64,000 nt of DNA from the NCBI RefSeq assembly GCF_014844095.1, contig NZ_CP062163.1:5055501-5119500 (forward strand). Reading direction: 5' to 3'. Below the pieces are notes generated by a model that was not told where the DNA came from, made no database searches, and worked only from the letters and a program-made list of their open reading frames with translations. Below are positions 26,841 to 35,560 of the stretch, piece after piece; the first letter of the stretch is position 1; every line of letters starts with the position of its first letter. The translations under genes and the position numbers were made by a program. Origin of the DNA: Brevibacillus sp. JNUCC-41. GTDB taxonomy: Bacteria; Bacillota; Bacilli; Bacillales; DSM-1321.

Positions 26841-28034
26841 TTATTGCCTGCCCTCCGTCAGTGGAATTGACTCGTATTGTTCCGGATTGATTTTATATAC
26901 TGAGCCATCAGTAACTCCATCAATTATTCCATATAACCCTCTTTCCACTGCTTGAATAAGCATGCCTTTTTTCTTTTGGCCAAAAGACTGTGTCTGGCCT
27001 CTAACTTCAAAGAGCACTGTCCCACTTCCGTTTAAAGCAAAGGCTCCTAAAGCCGTTCCAGGAAGATTTTGGTTTTGCGGATATAAAGATATATTTCCAT
27101 ATGGAGAATTACCTTGTTCTTTCATAGCATTATATACCGCTACATTCAATTGTCTGGAAAAATCGTAATTATAGTTTTTGGCATATTTGGCATACTCTTG
27201 TCCTGAAGGCGAGCTTGGATCAGGAACAAATTGAGCGGAAAGCGAGTATGTGACTAAATCATCCGTTCCATCAATTTCATAATAGGGAGCTTGGTGGTGC
27301 AAGTCCACAAAAACCTCCACCTTTCCATATTGCTTCAGGAGAGACTTGTAAACATCACGCGTAGTTTGTGATTCAGGTGTTATGAACCAACCAGGGGTGG
27401 ATGATTTTCCAGGGAAGTCTTTAGCTTGAGGAGTATAATTTAAATCAGGATTAAAGTCACGATTGACATCGAAACCAGGATTGGACTCATAATCGAATGA
27501 TTCATTTTTGTATGTATAATAGTTCCAAGATGGATTCGCTCCTGCTAACTGTGGAAACTGTTCCACGACCTCTGACCAGGTCATATCATTTCCCCGGCGG
27601 TTCAATTCAGCACCATCCGGATTCATTTTAGGCAAAGCCACCAAGGTAATTTCTTTACGAATTTTCTCCGCTTCAGGAGAATTGGTCCCCAAAAACTTCA
27701 AGACATTCAAGATGGCATCCGTACCAGTTTTCTCATTTCCATGAATCTCACTTTGAATTAAAACGACTTTGTCACCTGTTCCCACGGTTGCTTTATAGAT
27801 TTCTCTATTTCTATTGGAATATCCAGCTACATCCACTTTCACCTTACCTTGGCTAGCACTCGCAATTTGTTTTAGCTTTTTCCCTAATTCAGCATGATCT
27901 GTAAAACCTGAAACCGAAAAAGTTTGTTGAATGGGTGTTCCTGGGGACGTTTCATTAGCTGCAAATGTTGGTGCCGCAATACTCGCCGATAAAACGGCAA
28001 CTCCTAGAGTTGAAACAATTTTCCTATTTTTCAT
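26841..28034 (-). CDS. Secreted M14-family zinc carboxypeptidase (paralogue)
   Basis: A 397-residue metallopeptidase with a signal peptide (MKNRK, hydrophobic run, cleavage near PTFAANE). Zinc ligands: SEIHGNEKTG (~res 95) and VDLHHQAP (~232); catalytic Glu in VLFEVRGQ (~345). MNPDGAELNRRGND is a substrate-pocket loop typical of M14 enzymes. ATG at 28034; AGGGAGTGAT lies 13 nt upstream, a longer gap than usual, but no better start exists. It shares fold and export with the neighbour at 25546 but has a longer central region, so the two may differ in specificity. Confidence 0.9.
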   Translation of the reverse strand: MKNRKIVSTLGVAVLSASIAAPTFAANETSPGTPIQQTFSVSGFTDHAELGKKLKQIASASQGKVKVDVAGYSNRNREIYKATVGTGDKVVLIQSEIHGNEKTGTDAILNVLKFLGTNSPEAEKIRKEITLVALPKMNPDGAELNRRGNDMTWSEVVEQFPQLAGANPSWNYYTYKNESFDYESNPGFDVNRDFNPDLNYTPQAKDFPGKSSTPGWFITPESQTTRDVYKSLLKQYGKVEVFVDLHHQAPYYEIDGTDDLVTYSLSAQFVPDPSSPSGQEYAKYAKNYNYDFSRQLNVAVYNAMKEQGNSPYGNISLYPQNQNLPGTALGAFALNGSGTVLFEVRGQTQSFGQKKKGMLIQAVERGLYGIIDGVTDGSVYKINPEQYESIPLTEGRQ

Positions 28035-28098
28035 ATTACAACAATCACTCCCTAAAAATATTATTCTATCTCATTATACAAAAGGGCAAAGTAGAAAT

Positions 28099-28224
28099 AT
28101 GTTGGAATTTGATGTCGTATTATGGATTTTAATGATCGGCCTAGTGGCCTTGGATATAGCCTGCTCAGTTATATACATAATTGGGCAAAAGAAACAGGGT
28201 GCTGAATATATTACATTGAAGTAA
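28099..28224 (+). CDS. Possible 41-residue single-span membrane protein
   Basis: Short open frame starting MLEFDVVLWILMIGLVALDI with one hydrophobic segment and a polar tail ending ITLK. It lies divergently upstream of the M14 gene. The ribosome site is weak (AAAGGG ~12 nt upstream). The composition looks protein-like, but no family is recognised. Confidence 0.4.
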   Translation: MLEFDVVLWILMIGLVALDIACSVIYIIGQKKQGAEYITLK

Positions 28225-28305
28225 GTAGTACTAATTTTAAACTACTTTCGTATTGCTTCATTAAAGTTCGTCTTTTTAACGCCTAACTCCCTAATGTTCC
28301 CAAAA

Positions 28306-28332
28306 AAAGAGTAACCATTTAGGTTACTCTTT
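28306..28332. terminator. Hairpin terminator
   Basis: Stem AAAGAGTAACC / GGTTACTCTTT around ATTTA. It can end the small plus-strand frame or the minus-strand unit ending at 28505. Confidence 0.65.
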
Positions 28333-28504
28333 CTAAGGTTAATTGCTATTATTTTTATCGGATCATTCATGAAAGACCCTTTTTATGGCTGTGATTCCGG
28401 CTACTAGACTAAAATGTCAAGATAGTAAACATAGTTCAAATTGCTGAATAAAAGAGTTCAAATTCTGACATGCTTAAATAAGATTGGCCAAGAATTATCA
28501 CCCT

Positions 28505-28774
28505 TTATTTCTTCTTTCCGCTAGGAATATCTAAAAGTAAAATTTCCCGTTCTTCGCTTACCCAATGATTCTCAACCGGGTCTATTATATCACCACTAAA
28601 TTCCTTCCCTTGCTCAGAATCCTGCTTTGCGAAAAAAACTTCTGGAAATTCGCTCATATTGCTTTTATAAGAGCCCACAATAATAGATAATTTATTGATA
28701 ATACAGTTCTCCGACGTTTGCAGCACTGGAGTTAGAAAGATAGTAGCAGTAAAAATGCATATTATGAAAAGCAC
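28505..28774 (-). CDS. Hypothetical protein with N-terminal hydrophobic segment
   Basis: An 89-residue frame starting with GTG at 28774 and a hydrophobic run (FIICIFTATIFLTPVLQ), then a polar tail rich in Glu, Ser and Lys. It lies 24 bp after the GntR-type regulator gene and reads the same way. No ribosome site is visible, and it may be a remnant or noise. No family recognised. Confidence 0.3.
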   Translation of the reverse strand: MLFIICIFTATIFLTPVLQTSENCIINKLSIIVGSYKSNMSEFPEVFFAKQDSEQGKEFSGDIIDPVENHWVSEEREILLLDIPSGKKK

Positions 28775-28798
28775 AAAATTAGAATTATTTATAAAGAT

Positions 28799-29515
28799 TT
28801 AAAGATCATCTAAATCATCTTCATCTATTCTTGGAAGTTCTGGTTCGATACCTTGGAAAATCATTTTCAATTCACTTTCTAATGAATCTAAGTGTTCTGT
28901 CATGATTTTCTCTGCATATTCAACATCTTGATCTTTAATTGCTTTAAAGATTGAAAAATGTTGGGCATAAATTGCCTTATCCATTCCACTGTATTGACCT
29001 AATTTTTCTCTTGTGATAAATAAGACCTCTCTAAATAAATCGGATGCCGCTTCCATCATTATTGAGAGAACCTTATTTTGACTGGATTTTACTATATAAG
29101 AATGAAATTTATGATCTGCAGCTACACTCTTCTGAAAATCATTTTCAATGAATGCCTTTTTCATTTCTTCTAATATTTCAGATATGATCGCCAGGTCATT
29201 ACTTGTTCTCCGGATTGATGCTAATTTTATTGCTTGAACCTCAATGATTTTCCTAGTTTCTAACAAATCAAATATAGTGACACTATCCAAAGCCATTGTA
29301 TAGGATAGGGTATGATATATCCCTTTCAACTCAGGTTCCTTAATAAAGGTACCACCAGCCTTCACTTCAACCATACCAAGCATTTCTAATGACTTTAAAG
29401 CTTCTCTTATCACTGTCCGGCTAACCTTTAACTGTGTAGACAATTCGCGTTCAGATAGCAATCTATCTCCTGGTGATAACCCACCTTCAAGAATTAAGTG
29501 TCTAATTTCCTCCAT
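28799..29515 (-). CDS. GntR-family regulator with FCD domain (FadR type)
   Basis: A 238-residue regulator: N-terminal winged helix-turn-helix (SERELSTQLKVSRTVIREAL, ~20-42, then MVEVKAGGTFI) and a helical FCD ligand-binding domain with the metal-binding His pattern DHKFHSYIV (~135) and EHL near 210. The ATG at 29515 has no ribosome site. The frame stays open upstream, where AAAGGGGGTA precedes CTG (29566) or ATT (29560) and gives KIKLSKESPVKSYVKIMEE, a normal GntR N-terminus, so the true start is probably there. A TGGTCTGACC operator follows its promoter, implying autoregulation. Confidence 0.9.
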   Translation of the reverse strand: MEEIRHLILEGGLSPGDRLLSERELSTQLKVSRTVIREALKSLEMLGMVEVKAGGTFIKEPELKGIYHTLSYTMALDSVTIFDLLETRKIIEVQAIKLASIRRTSNDLAIISEILEEMKKAFIENDFQKSVAADHKFHSYIVKSSQNKVLSIMMEAASDLFREVLFITREKLGQYSGMDKAIYAQHFSIFKAIKDQDVEYAEKIMTEHLDSLESELKMIFQGIEPELPRIDEDDLDDL

Positions 29516-29632
29516 TATTTTTACGTACGACTTTACTGGAGACTCTTTACTTAGTTTAATTTTCAGTACCCCCTTTTGCTCTATTAATAAAATATCTCTC
29601 TATAGTTTTTAGCTATAAACAAATTGAACTTT

Positions 29633-29643
29633 CGGTCAGACCA
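29633..29643 (-). promoter_or_regulatory. Operator for the FCD GntR regulator (own gene)
   Basis: Minus strand TGGTCTGACCG, close to the palindrome TGGTnnnACCA used by FCD-type GntR proteins. The same word with a full palindrome is at 34546-34556. It lies just downstream of the promoter at 29661-29689. Confidence 0.6.
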
Positions 29644-29660
29644 GGGAGTTACTCCCAATT

Positions 29661-29689
29661 ATTATACGAGACATCTAGTGATATTTCAA
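29661..29689 (-). promoter_or_regulatory. Sigma-A promoter of the GntR-type regulator gene
   Basis: Minus strand TTGAAA (29684-29689), 17-bp spacer, TATAAT (29661-29666). Confidence 0.68.
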
Positions 29690-30283
29690 AGTATTTCATA
29701 TTATTCAAACTATTTCTAGATTTTTTAATGAAATAACTTTTATATTATATTTGCCTGTTTTCCTTGATTATTTTAATCCTCTGATCAAGTATTGCCGCCA
29801 AAGATTTGCTCATTCGTTATTTCACCCACCAATAAAAAAAGCAAGAAATTGCAGTAAAGGTAGAAAATTAAAATCAAAAGAAACTCCTGACTCATTTAGT
29901 CCGATTCCGATTTCTCAAACTGATATATTCCGTAATAAATAAGAAAATGCACACGGGAAATAATCATATAGCTAATTCCAATTATTTTGCCACTGATTAG
30001 GCAGATTCAAACTCTAATATTCCACACAAATATCATATCCTAACATAAAGAGGAGTATCTCAATGGTTTTGGGGTTGGTCATCTCAATAATAGGAGTATT
30101 AGAATATTGATACAGGGAAACTTGTCTGAGTTTTTTATACTAAGTATCTTTCCGAATCAAAATTTTCATATAAAAAGGAGTCATCCTAAACTTATAAAAT
30201 AGCTTTGTATGGCAACTATGTTAAAAAGACTCCTAATGTTTTTGAATAATGATAAAGTGTCTATCTTTATAAAAAGAGAGAAA
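29690..30283. other. AT-rich intergenic region
   Basis: About 600 bp between the regulator promoter and the MFS-gene terminator. The small plus-strand frames here have no ribosome sites or protein-like composition. Nothing else is recognised. Confidence 0.5.
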
Positions 30284-30305
30284 GCAGACTTCTTTTATAG
30301 TCTGC
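30284..30305 (-). terminator. Likely terminator of the MFS carrier gene
   Basis: Minus-strand hairpin GCAGACT / AGTCTGC with an 8-nt AT-rich loop followed by TTTCTCTCTTTTT, 58 bp after the stop. Confidence 0.55.
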
Positions 30306-30362
30306 CATGTAACTTCATTTTCCATTTTTTACTTTCAAAAATATTTTTAAGTTACGTTTCTT

Positions 30363-31730
30363 TTAATAGTTTGATACATCCTCTTTTTCATCCATTTTGT
30401 TCGCTTCATCATGGCTCGCTTCTTCTAAGCTAAGGTTCTTTGTTTCAGGTGCCATAAAGACGGATACAAGTAATCCGATAACGTTCAATCCTGCTGCCAA
30501 TAGCATCGTGGGTCCAACTCCATATGTTGCTAAAGCAATTGGTAAACCGAATGTTCCGACTGAGGCACCGATTCTAGTTACTGTTGTAGCAAAGCCAACT
30601 GCAGTTCCTCTAATATCTGTCGGGAATAGTTCATTTGGATAAGCCCATTCAAGGATAGCAGGAGCTCCTGCGAAAAATGCATACATAAAGAATAAACTAA
30701 CGATGATCCAACCGCTTGCTTCAGGTGCTAGCCCCAGACCTAGCAGGGCGATTGTGGTAAAAAAGAAGCCCCCGATACAGAGTGATCTCCGTCCAATGCG
30801 ATCAATAAAGAACATAGAGACCGTACACCCAATTAAAAACATGAATGAAATTAATGCCGATCCAATATGGGATAAATCCCCCTTATTTAAATTAAAGGTT
30901 TCTAACAAAGTTGGTGCAAATGTATAAATCGCAAACATCGGGATTAATTGAAAATTCCAGAATAGCATGACAAAAATCGTACGTTTTCGATAGGCGGGCG
31001 AAAAGAGTTTCATGAGACTTGGTTTTTGAACTGGTCCTGAAGGAATATCTTCTAGTGTCGTGGATTCCCCATAGATATTTTTCATGATTCGTAATGCCTT
31101 TTCTTTCTGTCCTTTGCTTAAAAGCCATCTTGGTGATTCAGGAGTATTTAAACGCATGAATATAACAATTAATGTAGGTATAGCACTTGATCCTAACATC
31201 CATTTCCAAGCATCTGGTCCTAAGTTTAATAAAAAGTAGCCTGCAAAGTAAGCGACAGTTGCACCCAAATACCAAGATATAGTAAGGAATCCGATCATTT
31301 TCCCTCGATATTTCTTAGGTGCAAATTCCGTTAACAATGAGGTGGCAATTGGATAATCCGCCCCAATGGCTATACCTAACAACACTCGGATAATAAATAG
31401 CTGTTCGACATTTGTTGCAAATATTTGAAGTATGGATAAAACAAGAAATGCTATTAAATCCAAACGATACATGCTTTCTCGGCCAATCCTATCCGTTAGA
31501 TAGCCGAATATTATTCCACCAATGAATATTCCAATTAAAGCAGAAGAACCCAGTAGCCCGTTCCATAAACCGTTGATTTCAAATGATTGATTTAATGGGA
31601 TCAAAGCCATTGCGACGATGCTAAGTATATAACCATCAAGAAAAGGACCACCTGCAGTAAATATTGTTAATTTCATGTGGAATTTCGTTAATGGTGAATC
31701 ATCAACAATATTACGCGCTTTGGTTGACAT
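30363..31730 (-). CDS. MFS transporter, sugar-porter/aromatic-acid type
   Basis: A 455-residue carrier with 12 predicted spans. MFS signatures: GYLTDRIGRESMYR between spans 2 and 3, PESPRWLLSKGQ after span 6, and FIDRIGRRSL between spans 8 and 9; also RGTAVGFATTVTRIGAS. The PESPRW motif places it in the sugar-porter-like group that in Bacillus also includes acid and nicotinate carriers. It lies ~400 bp downstream of the saccharopine-dehydrogenase-like gene on the same strand and probably imports the substrate of the neighbouring dehydrogenases. ATG at 31730; the region upstream is only weakly purine-rich. Confidence 0.9.
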   Translation of the reverse strand: MSTKARNIVDDSPLTKFHMKLTIFTAGGPFLDGYILSIVAMALIPLNQSFEINGLWNGLLGSSALIGIFIGGIIFGYLTDRIGRESMYRLDLIAFLVLSILQIFATNVEQLFIIRVLLGIAIGADYPIATSLLTEFAPKKYRGKMIGFLTISWYLGATVAYFAGYFLLNLGPDAWKWMLGSSAIPTLIVIFMRLNTPESPRWLLSKGQKEKALRIMKNIYGESTTLEDIPSGPVQKPSLMKLFSPAYRKRTIFVMLFWNFQLIPMFAIYTFAPTLLETFNLNKGDLSHIGSALISFMFLIGCTVSMFFIDRIGRRSLCIGGFFFTTIALLGLGLAPEASGWIIVSLFFMYAFFAGAPAILEWAYPNELFPTDIRGTAVGFATTVTRIGASVGTFGLPIALATYGVGPTMLLAAGLNVIGLLVSVFMAPETKNLSLEEASHDEANKMDEKEDVSNY

Positions 31731-32132
31731 TACTATTTCCCCCTTTGAATAAAAGGTTTCTTTTTTTCTTCATAATAATTTGCGCTTCATTTCTTCTTTG
31801 TCCCCATTTTTCAAAAGTCTGTCCGGATGAAAGGTGGGCAAAATCAATTTCGCAAATAATCAAAAAATTATAACATTCTCAATAGCTTGTATGATTAAGA
31901 AATACATTATGAAGAACTTAGAAGGAAAAGTAATGCTTTACTCGATTAAGGATTTTCGTTATTAAATTGACAAACAAAATCGCATTTTTAACGAAAACCC
32001 ATAAAATATCAACGAATTATTGGTAAAATACTAAACTGGGCCCCCACAAATAATTATTACATGATATTAACCAAAGCAAGCTTTTCAGGACATTAGATTA
32101 AATACGTTGTCTGCCGGTAAATCATTTTATAT
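31731..32132. other. Intergenic region upstream of the MFS gene
   Basis: About 400 bp of AT-rich DNA. A minus-strand TATAAT near 31870 lacks a good -35 element. No operator like TGGTCTGACCA was found here. No gene recognised. Confidence 0.45.
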
Positions 32133-33299
32133 TTACAAAGTATGTTCAACCTTATTCGAGTATACTTCCATACCTCTTAACGCTAATTCTTTAAAGAATG
32201 CAGCGGTTTCAATACATTTTTCTGGAGGATATACACCTTTTCGTTTAACTTGGCCCTTTGCAAGCATTTGAGCCACAATGGAAGGAGGTACAGATGTTTT
32301 CAATGCTCCAGCAGGAATATTCCATTTCTTTTCACTCCCAACATATACCTCAACTACAACCTTCTCTTTCCGACCATTTTTTTCACCTGTTACGTCAACA
32401 CGAGTTACACTATACTGATCTTTATCCACTTTTGGTTGTATAAGTTGATTAGCAACAGTTAGTAATGCTTGCCTTGGAGATACCTCAGCCCCACCCATAT
32501 TAATAGGTTCCTTACTACCAAACCCAAGCTGAACTAAAAACTCCACTTTCTCATGGAACTCCTTTGGAAGAGCAATGCTGAAGGTAGTATTTTTACAACC
32601 CTGGTCTTTAAATGAATCATAGAGTGTAACGGGTTCAGGATGAATTGTATATATAGGATTTGCAAGGCCAATCGGTTCCTTAAATTCAACAGGTCTAGAA
32701 ATAAGTGGGTCAATTTTCGTTATTTCACCATCTTTAACAACTACCGGATTTATAGTATACTCGTCGATAATAGTATCTAGCATATATGGTGTAACTAACG
32801 GAGAAGAGTATTCTGTAAAATCCTTCATGGCAATTGTAATATCAATATCAGATACTGTATCTAACTGTTCTACCCCAGCTAATGCCATCATATTTGAAAT
32901 TCCAGGACCACTCCCCATTCCAAGGACGGCTGTGATTCCGTTTGCCTCAAATTCTTCTGTCAATTCTAGCTGTTCTGCAGTTTCTTTTGGCCAAGCGCCA
33001 AGGTCTACATAATTGACTCCCGCCTTTAATGCCGCCCTGGTTACATTTGGACATAGAAAAGCTGGACCGCTATTGATAATAACATCAAAGCCTTTAATGA
33101 CATTGGCAGTTTCTTCTTCGTTAAGAACATTAATCTGCTTGGCTGTTAAACGTGGATCTCCGATTTGCTTAGCTCTTTCTTCTGCTTTTTCTATTAAAAT
33201 GTCAGCAATCATAACCTCTGTAACTTCATCATTTTCTAACAAATCATAAATTGTCCCTAATGCTTGGATTCCTGCTCCACCAATAACTATAATTTTCAT
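32133..33299 (-). CDS. Saccharopine dehydrogenase-like NAD(P) oxidoreductase
   Basis: A 388-residue enzyme with an N-terminal Rossmann fold (IIVIGGAGIQALG, ~3-14) and the two-domain layout of saccharopine dehydrogenase/lysine 6-dehydrogenase proteins (MGSGPGISNMMALAGVEQL ~135). Such enzymes oxidise secondary amines or amino groups with NAD(P). ATG at 33299 with GAGAGGGGAA upstream. It lies 23 bp after the 2-hydroxyacid dehydrogenase gene, so the two are one operon under the GntR-type operator. The exact substrate is unknown; an opine-like or lysine-derived compound is a guess. Confidence 0.85.
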   Translation of the reverse strand: MKIIVIGGAGIQALGTIYDLLENDEVTEVMIADILIEKAEERAKQIGDPRLTAKQINVLNEEETANVIKGFDVIINSGPAFLCPNVTRAALKAGVNYVDLGAWPKETAEQLELTEEFEANGITAVLGMGSGPGISNMMALAGVEQLDTVSDIDITIAMKDFTEYSSPLVTPYMLDTIIDEYTINPVVVKDGEITKIDPLISRPVEFKEPIGLANPIYTIHPEPVTLYDSFKDQGCKNTTFSIALPKEFHEKVEFLVQLGFGSKEPINMGGAEVSPRQALLTVANQLIQPKVDKDQYSVTRVDVTGEKNGRKEKVVVEVYVGSEKKWNIPAGALKTSVPPSIVAQMLAKGQVKRKGVYPPEKCIETAAFFKELALRGMEVYSNKVEHTL

Positions 33300-33322
33300 C
33301 TTAATTCCCCTCTCTTAATAAA

Positions 33323-34273
33323 TTAAATAACAACATTTTGATTGATTCCATTAAAAAATTGAACTAGATTATTTATTGCTATAATAAAGATTTCTTTTGA
33401 AGCCTCGGGTGTATTAAATGCAATATGCGGACTAAGAACTACATTTGATGTTGATAGCAGAGGGTTATTTTCCAAAATGGGTTCTTCATCAAAAACATCA
33501 ATACCAGCGCCTGCAATTCGTGATGAAGAAAGAAATTCAACTAATGAAATTGTATCGATTAATTCTGCTCTTGATGTGTTAATTAGATATGACTCTCGTT
33601 TCATCAGTGAAAGTTCCCTTTCGCCTAATAGTTTCCTCGTTTCTTCCGTTAACGGCAGATGAAGTGAAACAAAATCTGATTGTTCTAGAAGCATTTCCAA
33701 ACTAGTAAATGTTACACCTAATTTTAGGGCTCTTTCTTTATTTGGGTTAAAAGTCCAACAAATGACATTCATGCCAAGTACCTTACATAATTCAGCCATT
33801 CTCTGCCCTATTCCACCCAATCCAATCAAACCGATTGTTTTTCCCTTTATCTCCATGATCATATTGGACTGATCCCAAATCCCTCTTGTTACATTTTGGT
33901 GATTCCGGTTAATATTTTTTGCTAGCGAAAACATTAATGCTAATGCATGTTCTGCAACTGAATTATCTGCATATCCAGGGGTATTTGTAACTGTAATACC
34001 TCGAGACGCTGCAAATTTCAAATCAATGAAATTAGAAGCACCAATCCCGGTAAATGAAATGATTTTCAATTTAGGGCATTTAGCAATAACTTCATTCGGT
34101 ATTGACCATCCCAGAAGTATCCCATCGGCATCCTTTACCCTGTTTACAAACTCTTCTTGAGTTTCAGGTCTTCCTTCATAAACACGAATTTCGGCAAATT
34201 GTAATGGATTGAGAAGTTCATCCGTTAGTAATTTTTTAAATTGAGGATCCGCATCTGGATATACTATTAACAC
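33323..34273 (-). CDS. D-2-hydroxyacid dehydrogenase
   Basis: About 316 residues of the D-isomer 2-hydroxyacid dehydrogenase family, which interconverts 2-hydroxy acids and 2-oxo acids. NAD motif GLIGLGGIGQRMAEL (~145-160), catalytic Arg in NTSRAELID, Glu in DEEPI and His in SPHIAFNT (~280). I favour the GTG at 34273 with AAGGGGGTGAT 4-8 nt upstream; a GTG at 34282 would sit inside that site. It is the first gene after a sigma-A promoter (34569-34597) with a GntR-type operator, and is preceded by a ~290-nt leader. A paralogue is at 50387. Confidence 0.88.
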   Translation of the reverse strand: MLIVYPDADPQFKKLLTDELLNPLQFAEIRVYEGRPETQEEFVNRVKDADGILLGWSIPNEVIAKCPKLKIISFTGIGASNFIDLKFAASRGITVTNTPGYADNSVAEHALALMFSLAKNINRNHQNVTRGIWDQSNMIMEIKGKTIGLIGLGGIGQRMAELCKVLGMNVICWTFNPNKERALKLGVTFTSLEMLLEQSDFVSLHLPLTEETRKLLGERELSLMKRESYLINTSRAELIDTISLVEFLSSSRIAGAGIDVFDEEPILENNPLLSTSNVVLSPHIAFNTPEASKEIFIIAINNLVQFFNGINQNVVI

Positions 34274-34316
34274 CTTTATCACCCCCTTACCAACTTCTCT
34301 ATTAATTTAGGAAACT

Positions 34317-34490
34317 TTAATTAGCAGATATGACTGAAATGGCAGTCTTTAAGTACTTGTTTTCAGGATTTCTTTTTAGATATAGTACAATATCCTTTTC
34401 TTCTTTTTTTACATCGTAGGTTAGAAGGGAAACCTGATTAGGTGAAAAAATGGACTTTCCCGTTTTCTTTAATATATCAACCCCTCTCAA
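34317..34490 (-). CDS. Possible 57-residue leader ORF of the hydroxyacid dehydrogenase operon
   Basis: Within the ~290-nt leader, a frame ending at 34317 reads DILKKTGKSIFSPNQVSLL then YDVKKEEKDIVLYLKRNP, and ends KTAISVISAN, which looks protein-like. The only canonical start is a TTG at 34490, but the good ribosome site AGAGGGG lies after it, followed by ATA TTA AAG in frame. It may be a decayed gene, or use an unusual start. Confidence 0.3.
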   Translation of the reverse strand: MRGVDILKKTGKSIFSPNQVSLLTYDVKKEEKDIVLYLKRNPENKYLKTAISVISAN

Positions 34491-34545
34491 GGTGGAAATT
34501 TAAAATGATAACGTTTACATTAAGCCGCAATTTACACTGTTTTTT

Positions 34546-34556
34546 TGGTCTGACCA
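34546..34556. promoter_or_regulatory. Operator for the FCD GntR regulator
   Basis: TGGTCTGACCA, a TGGTnnnACCA palindrome, about +6 to +16 relative to the predicted transcription start, a roadblock position. The same word lies at the promoter of the regulator gene itself (29633-29643). Confidence 0.65.
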
Positions 34557-34568
34557 TGGAATACCGTA

Positions 34569-34597
34569 ATTATATAACAGAAAATTACATTAGTCAA
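34569..34597 (-). promoter_or_regulatory. Sigma-A promoter of the hydroxyacid dehydrogenase operon
   Basis: Minus strand TTGACT (34592-34597), 17-bp spacer, TATAAT (34569-34574). Confidence 0.8.
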
Positions 34598-34883
34598 AAT
34601 ATTTTAAATTTTTGTTCAACTGATATAATTAACATAAAAATTGTCCTTTAGACTACCAATATAGGGAACGCATATTTGATACAAAACGAGAAGTCGCTGG
34701 GGCTGCATCGTGAAGATGCTATATTTCAAGGAAGGAGAAATCATTAATACATGGAGGGTAATCTAACAATCCAATAGGGCAATCGACTGGAAAGCATATT
34801 AATAGAAATGAAACAAATTTGTAACGCAGGCATTTTATTTACAAAGGCAAAAGTTAAATATAAAAAGTAGTCATAGAATTGGC

Positions 34884-34931
34884 ATTGACAAGAGCCTTTA
34901 ACCCTTTACTACTGTGCCTTGTCAATACCGG
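34884..34931. repeat. Imperfect inverted repeat
   Basis: GGCATTGACAAGAGCC and, inverted, GTGCCTTGTCAATACC around a ~17-nt centre (approximate positions), next to the istA remnant. Possibly an old element end or a hairpin. Confidence 0.4.
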
Positions 34932-34939
34932 TTTATTTT

Positions 34940-35560
34940 TCCCCATTCAATAAATGATTTATTAGAGGACGATACGACTGTTTTCATATTGTAGTAGAGA
35001 ATCTGTTCCGGCAGCCCATTTAAAGTAGGGAAAGGCATTCATATGGCAATTCATCAGTGTTTCTAATTTCATATCCGTTGAAAACTCCACATATTTCATT
35101 TGGAATAACTTAAAATCACGATGAATGAATACAATTTTTGGAGCTTTCCATTCACCTCATACATTCCTACTTCCGCCCAATCCATCTGAGCTTGCTTTCC
35201 CGGTGGAGTTTCAAATCTTACTGTAGCTTGTTTTTTCGGCTGAGCCCGATGGGGGTTTAACAAATTCTCTAAGAGTCGTTGTTTTCCCCTCATAACCCAA
35301 AGTCTGAATTTCTTCAAAAAGGTCCATACTATTTTTCGTTCCTTCTTGAATTCTTTGCAAAGCATAAGGCTCTTAAATGTTCCGAAATTTACTCTCCCTA
35401 CCCTTTCGCATAGTTGATTGAAGTACTTGATTTTCCTTTATGTATTTACTGACTGTTTTGCGACCATACCCCGTTTCCTCGGCAATAGCTGTTTTTGTTC
35501 ATCCTTTTTGATGTAATTCTCTAATCATAAAAAATTCCCTAGTTTTCAGCATCGTCTCAA
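34940..35560 (-). pseudogene. Decayed IS21-family istA transposase (N-terminal part)
   Basis: Translating the minus strand across several frames restores an IstA-like protein. First an HTH region near 35540-35420 (MIRELHQKGMNKNS, then broken), then RFETPPGKQAQMDWAEVGMYE with GKLQKLYSFIVILSYSK (35365-35096). After a frameshift at ~35096 come MKYVEFSTDMKLETLMNCHMN and AFPYF, and after another near 34990 LPEQILYYNMKTVV. The C-terminal two thirds and istB are absent. At least three frame breaks, so not functional. Confidence 0.75.
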
